Assembly (NCBI GenBank): GCA_030386875.1
Contig: CM059566.1
Span: forward strand, 37,050,068 to 37,114,067
Source of the DNA: Morinoia aosen
Taxonomy: Eukaryota; Arthropoda; Malacostraca; Amphipoda; Talitridae
Direction: 5' to 3'
DNA length: 64,000 nucleotides
Program-made: the position numbers and the translations under genes
Shown: one piece after another, positions 1-12,466 of the stretch
How the letters are laid out: each line of letters begins with the position of its first letter
How positions within the stretch are numbered: the stretch's first letter is position 1
The notes under the pieces: model-generated
What the model saw: the letters and a program-made list of their open reading frames with translations, nothing else
What the model was told of the DNA's origin: nothing
Database searches by the model: none

Positions 1-2120
1 TGCCTAAGAAGATGAAAAAGCTCTTGTTGCAAAGATGCATCAGAAGCACATTTGGTGCGAGTGTGTTCCATCTGAAAATTTGATTTGAAACACAGGTCTC
101 CAATAAAAATGATGAATCACTAAATTATAAAAACAAATAAACTTATTTTCGCCAAATTTATATTAGTTTGAGAATTTAACTTTTTTCTTTCAGATTATTA
201 CTACTGATGAAATTTATGGGATTTCAATGATATATTGGCATAAATAAAATAGCTCAAAATTACACTATACATTTCAGAATTAAAATGATATTTCAATTCA
301 AAATTATTGGCAAACATTTTGAGCGCAGTTACGATAATACTGCTGTAAATTAATGTAGAGCAAAATTAAAAATCTTCGGCAAGACTTTTTCTTCGGGTTG
401 ATCCTAGCAAAATATTCTCAATTGCGTGGAAAGAATGTTTGAATGTACAGGACAAATGTAAGGTTATGGAGCGTATTGTAGTTCTCAGATCTCCTTAATG
501 AGTTTCATGGCATAGGTTGCATTTCATATTTTTTATGACGAAACGAAATTCCATATAAAGTGGATTATTAACCATTGTGAGAAACAAGGGTCTACATCTG
601 ATTGGGTTTTCCATTTAAATTTAATTGGAAAGTCCATCATTTAATCTCTATTCCCGTTAGGCTAATTGCATTTTAAAGGCGACGTTCGATCATGAGCTCC
701 ATGTAATTATGCGAAGTTTTTCTTTAACATTTTGAGCACATTTCAGTCCTCAAACTCATGTCCCATCGTTCAAGCATCATACCTCATGTCAAAAATGAAC
801 AGAGATGATATATACAAACAAATTGATAAGTCATACAGAGTTCAATTGAATGATTTTCTACATTGGTCATGGCATTATGATGTACAACCCACTCAGAATT
901 TAGTGTAGTGTTTTATATAGATCATACTTATATGTTCGTTCCAATGTCAGTGATGGAATATTCTCATAGTCAATTTGAAGGTCTCTTGCATTTTAGTTTA
1001 GCCTCATGAAAGACGGTAAAAAACTCAGATTCTACTACTACTTTTCGTCAACACAAGGTTTTTTCTGTGTCTCGAAGCAAAATATAAAAAACGGAGTGGC
1101 TTCGCAAAGCTTTATTTAGAAGCTTTTCATCCGATGAACAATGAAATTCTTTTCACTGTTTGAAGGTGTATTTACAAAATGTGTAAAGTGGTAAAGTTTA
1201 AACTTTTCGCGTTCGAAAAGAATTTTGGCTAAATTTCTATTCAGCTTACACGTTACGAGCTCTCATGTGATGGGAAATTTTTCTTTTTAAGATGAGCAAA
1301 ATGGCTTATTTAATGAAGGAGAATTTTAACTTTCAGTACATGACTCTAAACTAGGTTACTAGGTTACTCTAAGTTTTGATAGTTTGACACGGTCTGCATA
1401 GGCAGTTAACGTATTGGATTGGAGGGAGGAGGGCCTTACCGATTATCGATATGTTATCTTGCGAAAAATGCCATCTGATTTGGAGTTCAATTTTCATATT
1501 TTCTATTCCTCAATAATAAGAGTTTTATGTAGGAGAGGTGTATGTAGGTGCTGTGTATGTGTGTAGGTGAGACAATTAAAGAATAAACTCGCAAAATTAA
1601 ACTCGAAAGTATACATTTCAATAAATAAGTTTACGCTGGAAATCACACCATCGTTTGACCACTCTCCTTTATATCGCAGATTGTGGAGTAGAAGGAACGT
1701 TCGACGAGTTATTAATTACCGCCTTGTGAATGAACAGAGCGTGATTTTTTTCGCCGAAGTGAGCTTTGAATTTCGTTCGGCGTAGAATTGATTCCGTATT
1801 GCCACACATGTAAAATGTTTTCAATGATTATTTGAATCTATGATAAAATTTAGGTATTTTTAAATTGGAATGATGTATTGATTCAAAATATCGTTTACGC
1901 AACACACGTGGGAATGGCAACACACACGTGGGATAAAGAATAACCAGGTTTGAACCACTCTAGTGAATTAAATTCACTATAATTCAGCTAAAAGCAATTA
2001 AAGTGTCCAGAGCCAACTCAGCAATGGAGTTCAGAATGCATTATTAATTTGAGAAAAATAGAATTTTTAAAAATCTCCTGCGTAGGAATTGACTCGTTTT
2101 TTTAATTCCTTTGCCAATGA
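1..2120. other. AT-rich non-coding stretch
   Basis: I see no gene, transposon end or tandem repeat here. Stops are frequent in all frames. The only reading frame of note (1567-1785, plus) has no recognisable motif and no splice context that I trust. Confidence 0.6.
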
Positions 2121-2215
2121 ATTAATTTCATCCCGTTTCATTAATTTCATCCCGTTTCATTAATTTCATCCCGTTTCATTAATTTCATCCCGTTTCATTA
2201 ATTTCATCCCGTTTC
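2121..2215. repeat. 19-bp tandem repeat, five copies
   Basis: Five consecutive identical copies of the 19-bp unit ATTAATTTCATCCCGTTTC fill 95 bp exactly. The unit length is not a multiple of three and the array lies in no reading frame, so it is a simple minisatellite. Complete identity between copies suggests recent expansion or ongoing homogenisation. There are no spacers, so it is not a CRISPR array. Confidence 0.95.
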
Positions 2216-3396
2216 AAAGCAGATGAATGAATGCTGGAAATTTCCTTGGAAAAACATCTGTGAATACGATCAGGTATGTGAACATTTCATTTGCAATTTT
2301 TGACTGCCCTAGATGAGATAATCATAACTAATATTTCCGAGCTGTCGATTTCAAAAGATGAGAGTAATTCAAATCTTATGAGTGGTTACCGTAGACTTTA
2401 AATAATGTTTTTTTTCCAAGTCGAGTTCCATTGTCGTTTACTTATGATTCAATTCAATTTCTGAAGTGGAATCGCTTCTCATGCAATATTTATGCCTGCT
2501 ATATCATGAAATTGAAGGTAAGAGAAGAGGAAAAATGTGTTAGTAAGTTTACAGCTTAGCTCATGCGAAAAGTTATAATGAAAAAGCCTGTACAAACGAT
2601 CTGAAAATAAAACAGCTTCAGCAAACCCACAACCCTCAAAGATGCTATACCAGTACGACTCCAGCTTATCCCTCGTGTGGTGAACATGGAAGTTTATTGA
2701 AGGAGAGAAGAATTTGTTTCTGGTCAATAATTTTCTCAAACTCACTTTCAATTTTTGTTCTTTAACATTTTATTCCGAAGGAACTTCATTCTTTCCAGAA
2801 CAAGTTTCAAAAAACAGCTATCGTAATCTCATGAAAATATTTTTAGTTGAATAAATGGTGAGCTTGCAACAGGTTTTCGATCATAAAAATTATATCAGTA
2901 AAAAATGAAAGATCTGCCTCATTGAAGAGTAAGGAAATCTTGTTTGTTTCAGCTGATATAACCTTGATCGTAGCTGCATCTGATCCAAAGGGAGTTGTTT
3001 TAAGAACGTAAGTTAGCTGCTACACATTCAAGCAGAATGTAACAAACGCGGCTAATTGGATATTGCTTTTTAAATCTCAGCAAACGCTGGAAAATTCCGG
3101 CGCTAACGAATGTGTTGTATCTTAGCTACAGAGCGTAACAAGAAAGAATAATTTTAACACGCAACGAGCGTGTGCTATGAACATGGGGAATGGGATGGTT
3201 TTGGCTATATTCCTCTTGGAATCTGGGATTTTTACCCAGTCGTTAACTTATAAGGTTTATTATAAGGCAATTAATATTTTTTTGGCCTCAACAAACGTTC
3301 CAATAGCATCATCAAGGCCAGGACCCGGAATTATCTGTATTCTGTCTAAAAATAGGAGGTTTTAGAAGAAAAGTTTAGTTTTTATTAAGTTTTCGC
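2216..3396. other. AT-rich non-coding stretch
   Basis: No supported gene. A short reading frame on the minus strand (2751-2479) and one on the plus strand (3177-3365) show no recognisable domain. Near 3153-3169 there is a small hairpin (ACACGC, five-base loop, GCGTGT), too short to interpret. Confidence 0.5.
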
Positions 3397-3876
3397 TTGA
3401 ATGCGCATGGAGGCAATGATTGGTTCCGATATACATTTTATTTACAGAGCATGCTGTTCGACTACAGTACATGCGCTCAACATTTCTTTATTATATTTTT
3501 CAAAAATTTTGCACTGATAAGATTGTCCACTGATATCGGCCCCCCACAGCAGTCTGCTTCGGATCAGAGAGAAGCCACTTCGCTGGCTGATCCGCCTTCT
3601 TATTATTGCCTCGACATATTTACGAACGCGGGCGTATTGGGTGAGCAAAGTACGTGTCTAAATATCATTGAAAAGTTTCAATGGCTTCTCGGCGACAGGA
3701 AAACTCGGAAAACTCCGTGCTCGGAGTCTAATATCCCTTCACCGATACTTGATCGTTTGATTCTAATTCCAATTCTTCATTACACGCGCAGCGATATTTC
3801 CATGCAATCAATCCTGAAAGTTCACCTTGACAAGAGTTCACGTATTAAATATGAACTTGTGGCCTTATGGATTTGA
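3397..3876 (+). CDS. Unrecognised 159-codon open reading frame
   Basis: This is the longest reading frame in the window not built from a tandem repeat. The protein starts with a hydrophobic, aromatic-rich stretch and becomes more polar after about residue 45; I recognise no family. A good splice-acceptor sequence (ATTTTATTTACAG, ending at 3447) lies inside it and is in phase with the frame, so an exon running from 3448 is an alternative to the ATG at 3397. No ribosome-binding logic applies in a eukaryotic window. The frame could be an exon, a relic of a mobile element or chance. Similarity search at the protein level would decide it. Confidence 0.2.
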   Translation: MNAHGGNDWFRYTFYLQSMLFDYSTCAQHFFIIFFKNFALIRLSTDIGPPQQSASDQREATSLADPPSYYCLDIFTNAGVLGEQSTCLNIIEKFQWLLGDRKTRKTPCSESNIPSPILDRLILIPILHYTRSDISMQSILKVHLDKSSRIKYELVALWI

Positions 3877-5488
3877 AGAGATTGCGTAGTTTTGCCATAA
3901 TTTGTTGTTGAGATGCGAAGATTTTTACTTCTGGTTCATTTTTATTTAGTTGTGTGCCTTGAAATTCGATTGGAAGTTACAATTTTTGTGCGTTCCTTAA
4001 ATCTTGTTCTATTGAATTTTCTAACATCACCATTGAAAAGTTTCACCATTTGCATGCTTCCATTTGGATCGCTCAGTCGCACTCAAACAAAAATGCGACG
4101 AACAACTTTGCTAAGTTCAAATGCTTGCATGTTCATTGATAGTCAAATGACGACATATCTATAAGGTTTCATTCCCTTTTATCTTATTCTAGTTATGTTG
4201 GCTACATGACAGGGCTTTATATGCCATTGGATTTCACTCTCCCTGACAATACCGCTGCAGAGCCAGCACATTTCAAAGCTGCTGGCTGGGGGTAAATACA
4301 TTTACTTCATGAGCAGTAGCTAGCCGTTCTAGTATTAAATTGGCCCATTGACAAACATTATTACATTAAGAGCCAATAAAGAGCTCCAAAAGTCGTTCTA
4401 ACGTTCAGGATTGTGCGATGATGACTGCCTCTTGAAGCGGCACTGAGCGTCTCTGTGTCTGCAATGCGCATGTCAGAAAAATTGTACACGATAATGGTAT
4501 ATCAAAGCATGGCGCTCGTAAATGTGCGTATGCAAGCGCAAATTGTTTGATAATTATTTGATTTTATCTTCAATCGTGTGTTGGTTCGTTTAGTTATTAG
4601 AAGCAATGCAACACAGAGTTGGATTGGTGACGGGGCCTTGAATACTGACCGCTCTGCTTTCGACTTCTGACATTACCGCCTTTTAAAGTCTCGGTTCTTA
4701 TATTATTGACAAACACATAATTTCTGACACACCAGTTGTGTCTTTATGACTCCCGATAAAGAATAAAGTTCTATGAAATTAAAGTTTAACATTACTTGTA
4801 TTTAACCAAAGAAAGCTAAAAAACACTAAAAGAGTGGTAAGAAAAGCATTGGTAATTAGTCATTTACGAACCTTTAGATTATATTATTTCCATCTAGGCT
4901 TGCAACGTTTTCATTGAATGTTTTTCATTTTTTTATTTTCCGCATAATTAACATAATTCAACAAATTGTATCATCACAACATTATATGATCAAGAACACG
5001 TCATACAACATGCTTAGGTTTTGTGGAGCGTAAGGAAAGATAAAAAATTGTCTATCCTTGAAGTGTACATCGTCTCAAGCGATTCTCAACTCGCCCGAAT
5101 GAAAATTAGTCCCTTATTCCCATTTATTCAAAATGGAAATAGAGCATGGCATTATTTGAGAACCTGAGACTAATTGTTCCCCATGCAAGTATATGATCGC
5201 GTAAGATGCCATATTACTCGAAAACCGACTGCATTGCCATTGAACACACAAACTAGTTTCGCAAACTCGTCCAGAAACCATGGCTTTTCTTTACAATTAC
5301 TTTTTGACAATACTTTTGACTCTGTCGAAGTTAGAAAATTTAAAACCGTAAAATATATGGCGTCGCGATATACAGATGCGGTAATACTGAATGAGCTGTT
5401 TTGGGTCTTCACTGTTCGGAGGTGATGGGGCAGGTAGATGCACGCGGTCTTATTCTGTTCTGCCGACATCTCCATTTCAGGTACCAAC
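3877..5488. other. Non-coding stretch with one small hairpin
   Basis: No gene is supported. At 4261-4287 an 8-bp perfect inverted repeat (AGCCAGCA / TGCTGGCT) flanks an 11-base loop. The last few hundred bases probably include the decayed 5' part of the mariner-type element that follows, but I could not find its terminal inverted repeat. Confidence 0.5.
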
Positions 5489-6553
5489 ATGCTGTGGACG
5501 GAGAGCATCGCGGTTTTGCCGTGCGGGCGTATTTTGAAAACAACCAATCCATGATTGCGATGAAAAGCTCTTTTCTGTCACAGTTCAACATTCCGCGTAG
5601 CGGTCTCGTTCCTCAGGCGAACACAATTCGGTCCAGGGTTGGACAATTAGAGGCAACAGGTAGTACTCCAAGAACAGATGCATAAGTCCGACTCAGATCA
5701 TCAGACCACCAGAAAATGTAAAGCGAGTGAGAGCAGAGGTAATGCATTCGCTGAGAGGTTCTGCCCGACGGCATACTGTTAGTTTGGGAATATATAAACA
5801 TTGATTTTGAATCTTCAGCAGTATGAGAAAATGATAACTCAAGAATTAAACCAAACAGATTATGTAAAATGATATAACCTGTGCGAGCAAATGCTTGCAC
5901 ATATCACTCCCGAAACTGCTTTCTTCAGTAGTTTAAGGTAAATTTTCCCTTGCTGGGAACGTCAGTAAGCCAAATTTCTGCTACTGGGTATTAAATAGCC
6001 TCCGAGTTATCCAGGAAACATCGCTACAGTCCCCTAAAGCTATCGGTGTGGTGTGCCGTATTACGGTATGGTGTAGGCCCGTATGTCTTTGGGGAGGAAG
6101 GAGTGACCATGACAGTAACTCCCGAACTTCAAGTCTTAATGTTGAACAATTTCGTGCAGCCCAAAATGGAAGAGATTATTGAGGAGGAAGGTTCGAAGGA
6201 CTTGTGGTTCTAACAGGATAGGGCTACAGCTCCCAGCGCTCAAAAATCACTCACTGTTTTGAGAAGAATGTTTCTAGAACGTTTGATTTTTCTGAGGGTG
6301 ATTTAGGGTGGTCTGCGTGGGTACCTGATTTGTGCATTTGCAAATTATTTCTGTGGGGATATTCTGAAAGAAAAGATGTTTAAACATCACCCTCACACCC
6401 TGTCAAAGCCAAGAGAGCGAATTGTTGAAGAAGTCAACGCCACACCGCGCAGTATGTGAGAAAGTAGTGCTCAAAATTTCAGAGATCGACACCTCCAATG
6501 TGTTGCAAAAAATGACAGCTATTTTGAGGATTTAATTTTCATGATAATGGTAA
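5489..6553 (+). pseudogene. Decayed Tc1/mariner-superfamily transposase, nearly full length
   Basis: Read across frames, this stretch matches the layout of an insect mariner-type transposase of about 340 residues. The N-terminal helix-turn-helix (DUF4817-like) is seen in EHRGFAVRAYFENNQS and NTIRSRV (5500-5640), followed by VRPPENVKRVRAEV (from about 5700), ELNQTDYVK and ETAFFSS (5840-5930). The catalytic core is seen in VWCAV (6050), EEGVTMTVTPE (6095-6127), a QD pair (6214-6219), LKEKMFKHHP (6366-6395) and the C-terminal FRDRHLQC and YFEDLIF (6480-6540). It is dead: there are several stops (for example the TAA at 6211 inside the WFxQD motif), at least one frameshift between 6290 and 6310, no recognisable first catalytic Asp, and Lys (6342-6344) where the third Asp is expected. 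About 41 codons separate the second Asp from that position, more than the 34 of classical mariner. The start is set at the ATG just before the conserved helix-turn-helix. Confidence 0.85.
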
Positions 6554-7265
6554 ATACTACCAACTTCTAGTATGAAAACATTTCATCTCCATGTACTCTC
6601 GTTACATTTTCATAACTTTTCAAGTTTACTTAAACAGGTCTGCCGCTCCAGTATTTATGTACAGTACGTCGAAAATGAAAGCCTAAGTTTTGTTTGAAGT
6701 ACTCTGCCTCGCGCCGTACATCTTGAATTTACACGGTGATAAAAAATTCAATTTAGGAGAATATGCCTAAAGAATTGAATATGTTGCTTTCGAACACGTC
6801 AGGCAGTCATTAATATCATACTTCGGCACAGATCGGTAGATCGAACAGTAAATTTTACACACCAAAAGTAAATTTTATACACCATACCAAAATTTACAAC
6901 CAAAAAGCCCACCAGAACCTAGAATTCAATAGCCGATGTTCCATTCGATGAATAAAAAAGACGCTGCTGTTCAACGAGTGTGTGCTCTTGAAATATTTGT
7001 CGCAGGATTAAACTTGACACTTTTTGAAGAAATTTTGTAAAATTTTTCTCCGATCTGAAATTCCTTCGTACGTCGGAAAAAAGATTTTTGAATTTTTTTA
7101 TGGAACTGACGCGTTTCAGGAATAATGCGATCTCATAGAAGAACACCCATAACATGAGCGCTCATTACGTGAGGCAAAATCCTTATATACTTTGCAAGTA
7201 AACATCAGTGAAAGGCAATGCCACACAAAAAATTTTCAACATCTCCCATAGAACACAAGCCTCAA
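6554..7265. other. 3' flank of the mariner relic, otherwise empty
   Basis: I cannot find the right terminal inverted repeat of the element upstream. A weak duplication of about 22 bp (AGTAAATTTTACACACC and AGTAAATTTTATACACC) lies at 6848-6890. A minus-strand frame at 7155-6919 has no recognisable motif. Confidence 0.45.
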
Positions 7266-7672
7266 ACAACAGACACGCCTCCCACAACACTCACACACAC
7301 AGGCTCAACACAACACCACAACTGAGCCTCACACAACCCCACACAACCCCATACAGCCTTACACAGCCCCACACAGCCCCACACAACACCACAACAGCCC
7401 CACACAGCCCCACACAACCCCACAAAGTCTCAAACAGCCCCACACAGCCCCACACAGCCCCACACAACCCCACACAGTCTCAAACAGCCCCACAAAACCC
7501 CACACTACCCCACACAGGCCCACACAACACCACAACTGAGCCCTCACAACACCACAAATGAGCCCCTCACAGCCCCACACGACCCACACAGCCCCACACA
7601 ACACTACAACTGAGCCCCCACAACACCACAACTGAGCCCCACAGAGCCCCACAAAACCCCATACAGCCCCAC
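7266..7672. repeat. C/A-rich satellite, (CCCCACACAR)n and variants
   Basis: About 400 bp consist almost entirely of CCCCACACAG, CCCCACACAA and CACCACAAC blocks, with interspersed CTCAAACAG and CTGAGCC variants. The strand asymmetry is extreme: the plus strand contains almost no G. Reading frames of 60-125 codons cross it on both strands, but they are low-complexity products of the repeat (His/Thr/Pro on plus, Cys/Gly/Val on minus). I do not treat them as genes. Confidence 0.9.
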
Positions 7673-8806
7673 ACCATGACCACAATAAGGGCTCAGTTTT
7701 ATGCAGCGCCTCCCTGTCTTCCAGACCCCGCCGCATTAATGAATACTGAACTTCTGCCTGCGGTGCTGGGGCTGGGAAGCCTTATTCTTCATAAGTGATG
7801 TTATTTGCAGTGCAGTCACTTGGGTGCGGGTCCATTTCCTGGCGCTATGTACAAGCTGCGCCTCGTCGCCTTGTGACAAACTCTGCTGCCTCTGTGTCCT
7901 GTTACCACACTCAACAGCCCTGAAATGTTTCATTAAATGCCTCTAAAACCAAGAAACTACCCCGGTCAACTTTTACGTCCTTGATGAGCACCCTGAGCCT
8001 CGGGAAGAACTGAACTGTGCTGTGGGACATCAGAAAAAAAACTCAAGGTCACACTTCAGCCCTGAATATTGAGTGAAAAGAGCTTCAAAGAAAAAATTGG
8101 TTAACTTTGGAGCTTATACTTCAAGTGAAGTTTAATTTTTCTGGAAAATTTTGAATTCTGTCGTTTGAGTCATCACAAGGTTAGTTAAATTAATTTCCCC
8201 CCCCCCCCAAAAAAAAAGGAGCAGTGACATATTTGTAGGCCCCTCGACTAACACAGGCAGCAACTTCATGCACGATTTTCAATCCCACTGGTTACTGCAA
8301 TAACGAGATGCACTAATGGTTCATCCTTCCTAGCAACCAATACAATCAAATGGTCTTGCAGTTTGGTTTCACTGGTAAACAGTATAAACGAGTAATTTAA
8401 TATTCCAGTTTTAATAAAAGTAAGCCCTCTTTAATATGAATTATTATCACTACTAACTAGCTCAACCAGATGATCTCGCAATTCAGTTTCCCTCATAAAA
8501 ACCTGAGTCAACCTCCCTACTAGCCAGAACGTCTAAATCATACGTCAGTTCATCTTCACTGCCTCATTAGAATGCACTCCCGTGGTTGGGGCAGGTCAAC
8601 GAGAAGCAGCGCACCATGCCGTGTCTGGCAGCGCCAGCGCTGCACAAATCTGTCCACTTGACCTCAGCGGCAGCCGAACATCCTGCTTGACGGCACAAAC
8701 ATCTTTCGTGGAGCCGTTCTTCGCAGCCACACAGCAGCCTCGGCCACCACCTAAGTTGAACGTGTGGCCTGCCGTACGAGTACTGCTGCTGCGCTGCGTA
8801 GACTAA
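7673..8806. other. Mixed-composition stretch with a homopolymer junction
   Basis: At 8197-8217 a run of twelve C passes directly into nine A. Two loosely similar segments of about 45 bp (8333-8376 and 8459-8503, both with a TGGTCTTGCAG-like core) may be an old tandem duplication. From about 8575 to 8800 the sequence is clearly more GC-rich than its surroundings and carries a 74-codon plus-strand frame with no recognisable domain. Confidence 0.4.
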
Positions 8807-8931
8807 TACTGTTCAGCAGAGCATATACCGGAGACAATCTCTAGCTGGAGAGAAGTAAGCTCTGTGTGGACTTATAGTGTTCATCTGAGTAGGCGCCGGA
8901 GGCAATCTTTACCTGGAAAAAAATCAGCTCA
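8807..8931. repeat. 68-bp tandem duplication, two diverged copies
   Basis: The first copy runs 8807-8874 and the second 8875-8931. Shared landmarks are TACTGTTCA / TAGTGTTCA at the starts, CCGGAGACAATCT / CCGGAGGCAATCT 21 bases in, and AAGTAAGCTC / AAATCAGCTC near the end. The second copy is shorter at its end. The copies differ at many positions, so the duplication is not recent. Confidence 0.7.
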
Positions 8932-11117
8932 CGTTAAAAATTAGACAGCAATTCATTCTCACTAGTAATAAGTGTTCTCACTAGCGTTCTGGTGTAGTTT
9001 TAAACGTTGTTAATGATGTCGTTTATTCCAAGCTAAATGGTGGAAAGCCGTTTTTTAACTTATGAAGAATTTTTAGTGTATTTACGCAAGCAGAACTTTA
9101 CCTTGCCGTTTTATGAATCTAGGATGGTGTTAACGGCGATTAGATAGCACAGGTAATGTATTTTTTACAGACAAAGACGCGAGATTAGCGAGTAAATGAC
9201 CATAAGCGTTAAGTTTTAAACTGCAAAGCTTTAGCTCTAGTGCCCTGAATGCATACATTTCGACTCAACACTGGTTTAGTTTTCCTGAACGAATATGTAC
9301 TTATAACATGTTTTAATATATTATTTTCAATATTTTTCCTTGACATTTCATTCTGGTACTTTGAAAGCAGGTATTTAATATACGTGTTATTCTTTGTTTC
9401 GGTAGAGTTTATTAATTTACACTCTCAGAAAAAATCGGAACATGAATTCCCATAAATTGTTTGACGACAAACATTTATTTAACTTGCAATGCTAATAAAT
9501 ACACTCGTTACCGCTTAGGATTCGGACTGTAAAAGAGGCGTATTGTCTACCGAGCTTAAATTAATCGTGTCTAAAAGCGGGATCTTGCAGAATTCTAACA
9601 TTTTTGCGCTCAATAGCTTTCCCTACTGTGGACTTGGTTTTTCTGCACGAACCGTTCCCTAGAGACTTCTCCAAAAGCCACTACACCGGACAATCGGCTT
9701 AAAACATTTAGAATGGAAAACGAAAGATTTAAAAAAATGTGGAAGAGCATTGCAACATTAGGTCACGTGAGCGTTACAAATAAGAATCGAAGTTAGATCT
9801 CATTTCATTTTATTGAGGCGTATAAAGTAAAATAATTTCAGATCATATTTGCCGCAACCATTACAACATGGCTTGGAAGAGGCATTAACGGTTATTTTTC
9901 ACTAGAAACGAAAAAAGCGAACATGTTGTTCACCGGCAGTTACTATTACTCTTAAATGAACGCAGAAAAGTCCTCCTGAGAATATTCTCGGAATAATTTA
10001 ATTGCCCTGTAGCCTGAAATCGCCCCTCACATTAACGTGTGTTCATCTTTCGGGGTTCGGTCAGGATTTGACCAGTGAAGACTTATTTCATTATTCTCAT
10101 CAATTTTATCATGAGATGAAATGTGGGTCTGAATGCCGAATAAAGAATTCATATACCTTTACGTTTTAGACTAATTTAACAAGTAGTAGAAAGACGGTTT
10201 TATTGCCGATGTTCACGCCAGCGTTGGGACCCGAAATTGTTAGCAAATAAACTAGGAGGAGATGAAGAAGTGCGCCATCAGGTCAAGTCATATTCCGAGT
10301 GGTGACTGATTGCTGAATTTCTATTTTGAAAAACTCCCTACTCGAGAGGCTGTTCAGTTCCGAGCATTGTTTTTAACGTGATTTTAGTAAGTATTTGGAG
10401 ACTGAATAGGATCCAAAGCATTGCGAGAAGAAATTTAAGGGATTCATGTCGTATTTCCATATTTTTTAACCGGCATTTAGAATAAAAGAGCTCTCATTTT
10501 ATAAAAGAAAATTTTCAAGCGTGATTTTTTCGGATTCATTGACTTCACCGAAGCGAAATTAAACAATATATGAAATATGATTTTAAGATTGATTTCTCGA
10601 GTGAACATGTTATAACATTTGTGACATTACTGCAGTTCTCTGCCGATTGAATCGAGCCTGTAAAAATGACTTCGCTAAAGACGTTAGCTCGATCAGTGGT
10701 GTTCCGAAGAACAGATACATTTAAGAAAATTCACCGAGTTTTTGTAAATTTTGTAATGGATTATTCGATTTAACCAGATCGATTAGGTGCTTGCCCCAAC
10801 GCAAAAAGGAAAATAACTTGAAAGATAATAAAAACCATTAACGAAATTGAGAGGATTGTGTGACTGCATACCCATTGAAAATTGTAATGGGGAAGTGGAA
10901 AGGTATTGAAAATGATAAATGTGCTGGATAAAAAATTTAAACGTATTAACATTTTGCAAACAGGAACTAAACTAATTCGTTGTTGACGAAATCCGATATT
11001 GAGATAAAAATGCGTGAATAATCATTTGAATTAATTTCAAATAATTCAAAGTCTTCCACGCATCCAAGTATAACTGCGCTTTTTACCGTAGCCCAAAATA
11101 GCGTAATTGGACGGATT
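8932..11117. other. AT-rich non-coding stretch
   Basis: I see no gene, tandem repeat or transposon terminus in these 2.2 kb. The reading frames at 9249-9455 (plus) and 10952-10770 (minus) are hydrophobic by composition only. Confidence 0.55.
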
Positions 11118-11157
11118 CATTTATTGAGTTTAAGTCAAAATTCACGGTGTACTTTTG
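11118..11157. repeat. Dispersed 40-bp repeat, copy 1
   Basis: CATTTATTGAGTTTAAGTC through GGTGTACTTTTG recurs at 14884-14924 in the same orientation. The two differ only by one extra T in a T run. Flanking sequences are unrelated on both sides. See copy 2 and the findings. Confidence 0.85.
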
Positions 11158-11666
11158 TCCACTCAATGCAGACATACTTCAGGAGGCCGTATGGGTAGAA
11201 ATCAGGATATGTGTTGATTTTCTGTTTTTACATGCATCTTATAGAAGATTTTCTTGCGCTTCCATTGGTACTTTCTGTTTACGTCTACTCCGAATAGTGC
11301 GCCCACCAGAGGGGGGGAAAGCAATGGGGGTGGAGTGACCTTGAACCCTCCCCCCCTCATTATTAGGGGTCAATTGAGCGTGTTTCTCTGCGGGAATAGC
11401 ATTATAGTTCGTTAATGGGCTACTCAAAGTGCTTCCATTATTCAAAGGAAACATTCTAACGCTGAGTAAATATTTTTTTATAATTTTTGACAATTTCAGA
11501 ATTTAGCTGTTCTGCCGTTTCTATGATACTGTCGCGAAAACAATGCTCTCTGAGCACGTAACGCAGAGGGAATTTCAACCCCCACACATAATGAATATAG
11601 TACACCTCTGTGCTTGCATGGTACCCACATAATAAGCATGGAAAATAAAAAGCATTGAAAGATTAA
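11158..11666. other. Short non-coding stretch with G-run and C-run
   Basis: Around 11308-11360 a G-rich patch (AGAGGGGGGGAAAG) is followed by a C-rich one (CCTCCCCCCCTC). These could pair as a weak inverted repeat. No gene is supported. Confidence 0.4.
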
Positions 11667-11878
11667 ACACATTCTGTTTAAGATGAACACGTGGAAAATT
11701 GGCACAGGGAAACATGTATCGCAACACTCATTTTCGCACCAGAGCCCTCAGGCAAGATATTAATGATCTGTGACATGATAGTTTTATCCGGCATAATGAT
11801 ATGCTACATAGACAAACGGAGAAAATTTCAACACATTCTGTTTAAGATGAACACGTGGAACATTGGCACAGGGAAACA
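11667..11878. repeat. 48-bp direct duplication, spaced 164 bp
   Basis: The segment 11667-11714 (ACACATTCTGTTTAAG through CACAGGGAAACA) recurs at 11831-11878 with one mismatch (GGAAAATT against GGAACATT). The sequence between the copies is unique. High identity with a short length points to a recent local duplication or to two insertions of the same very short element. Confidence 0.85.
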
Positions 11879-12466
11879 AGAGATTCAGGCTAGAAATTAT
11901 TGAATGCCAGCGAACGATCACATGATTTAACGCAACTCAGCCTTTCTTGGCAATCGCCAACCCGGAGGTTCACGCACAAACAACATGAAATTAGAAAAAT
12001 AAACATGAACATCCTGGCTAGCACAATTCCTATTAAACACTGCGCGCCAAAAATGGGTTTCACTGTCAGCGTGCTTTTATCTGTACCTACTCCACGATCA
12101 CTGCTGCGAGTGCTCCCTAGTCAATTCACTGACGGCGGCCTGCGGCGGCACGAAGCATGGCATCTATGTGAACTTTTCTACTGCTGAATACCGGGCTGGT
12201 GTGGAACTTGCTGTGAGATTGAGAACGCCCAGCATCAGCCACTCCGGCCGCGGTGCTACGAAGACCCTCCCGCCTGTGAACAATGCACAGGTTTACATTA
12301 TCTATTCCCTGAGATATGAACGTCATTGATCGAATTACTTCTTTACTCCCCTTTAATTCTCAAAATCAATCATAATTTATTTCCCTCTGAAATCAATCCG
12401 GATGAGTATTTTACGCCCCGCTTCACAAAATAAATCACCCAGCACTTTGTTACATAAAAACATCAA
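11879..12466. other. Non-coding stretch with a GC-rich patch
   Basis: From about 12130 to 12290 the sequence is GC-rich, with CpG-containing runs such as GGCGGCCTGCGGCGGC. On the minus strand a fair splice acceptor (CATTGTTCACAG, ending near 12277) precedes this patch. It could therefore be an exon downstream of the minus-strand promoter-like block at 13142-12973, but no conserved protein is visible. Confidence 0.3.

Noticed and set aside
2121..2215. CRISPR-like array
   Set aside because: Repeats are directly adjacent with no spacers, and the window is eukaryotic.
5170..5900. Minus-strand frames of 60-125 codons overlapping the mariner relic
   Set aside because: They are antisense shadows of the transposase N-terminal region.
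7208..7736. Reading frames of 60-125 codons on both strands
   Set aside because: Low-complexity output of the CCCCACACAR satellite.
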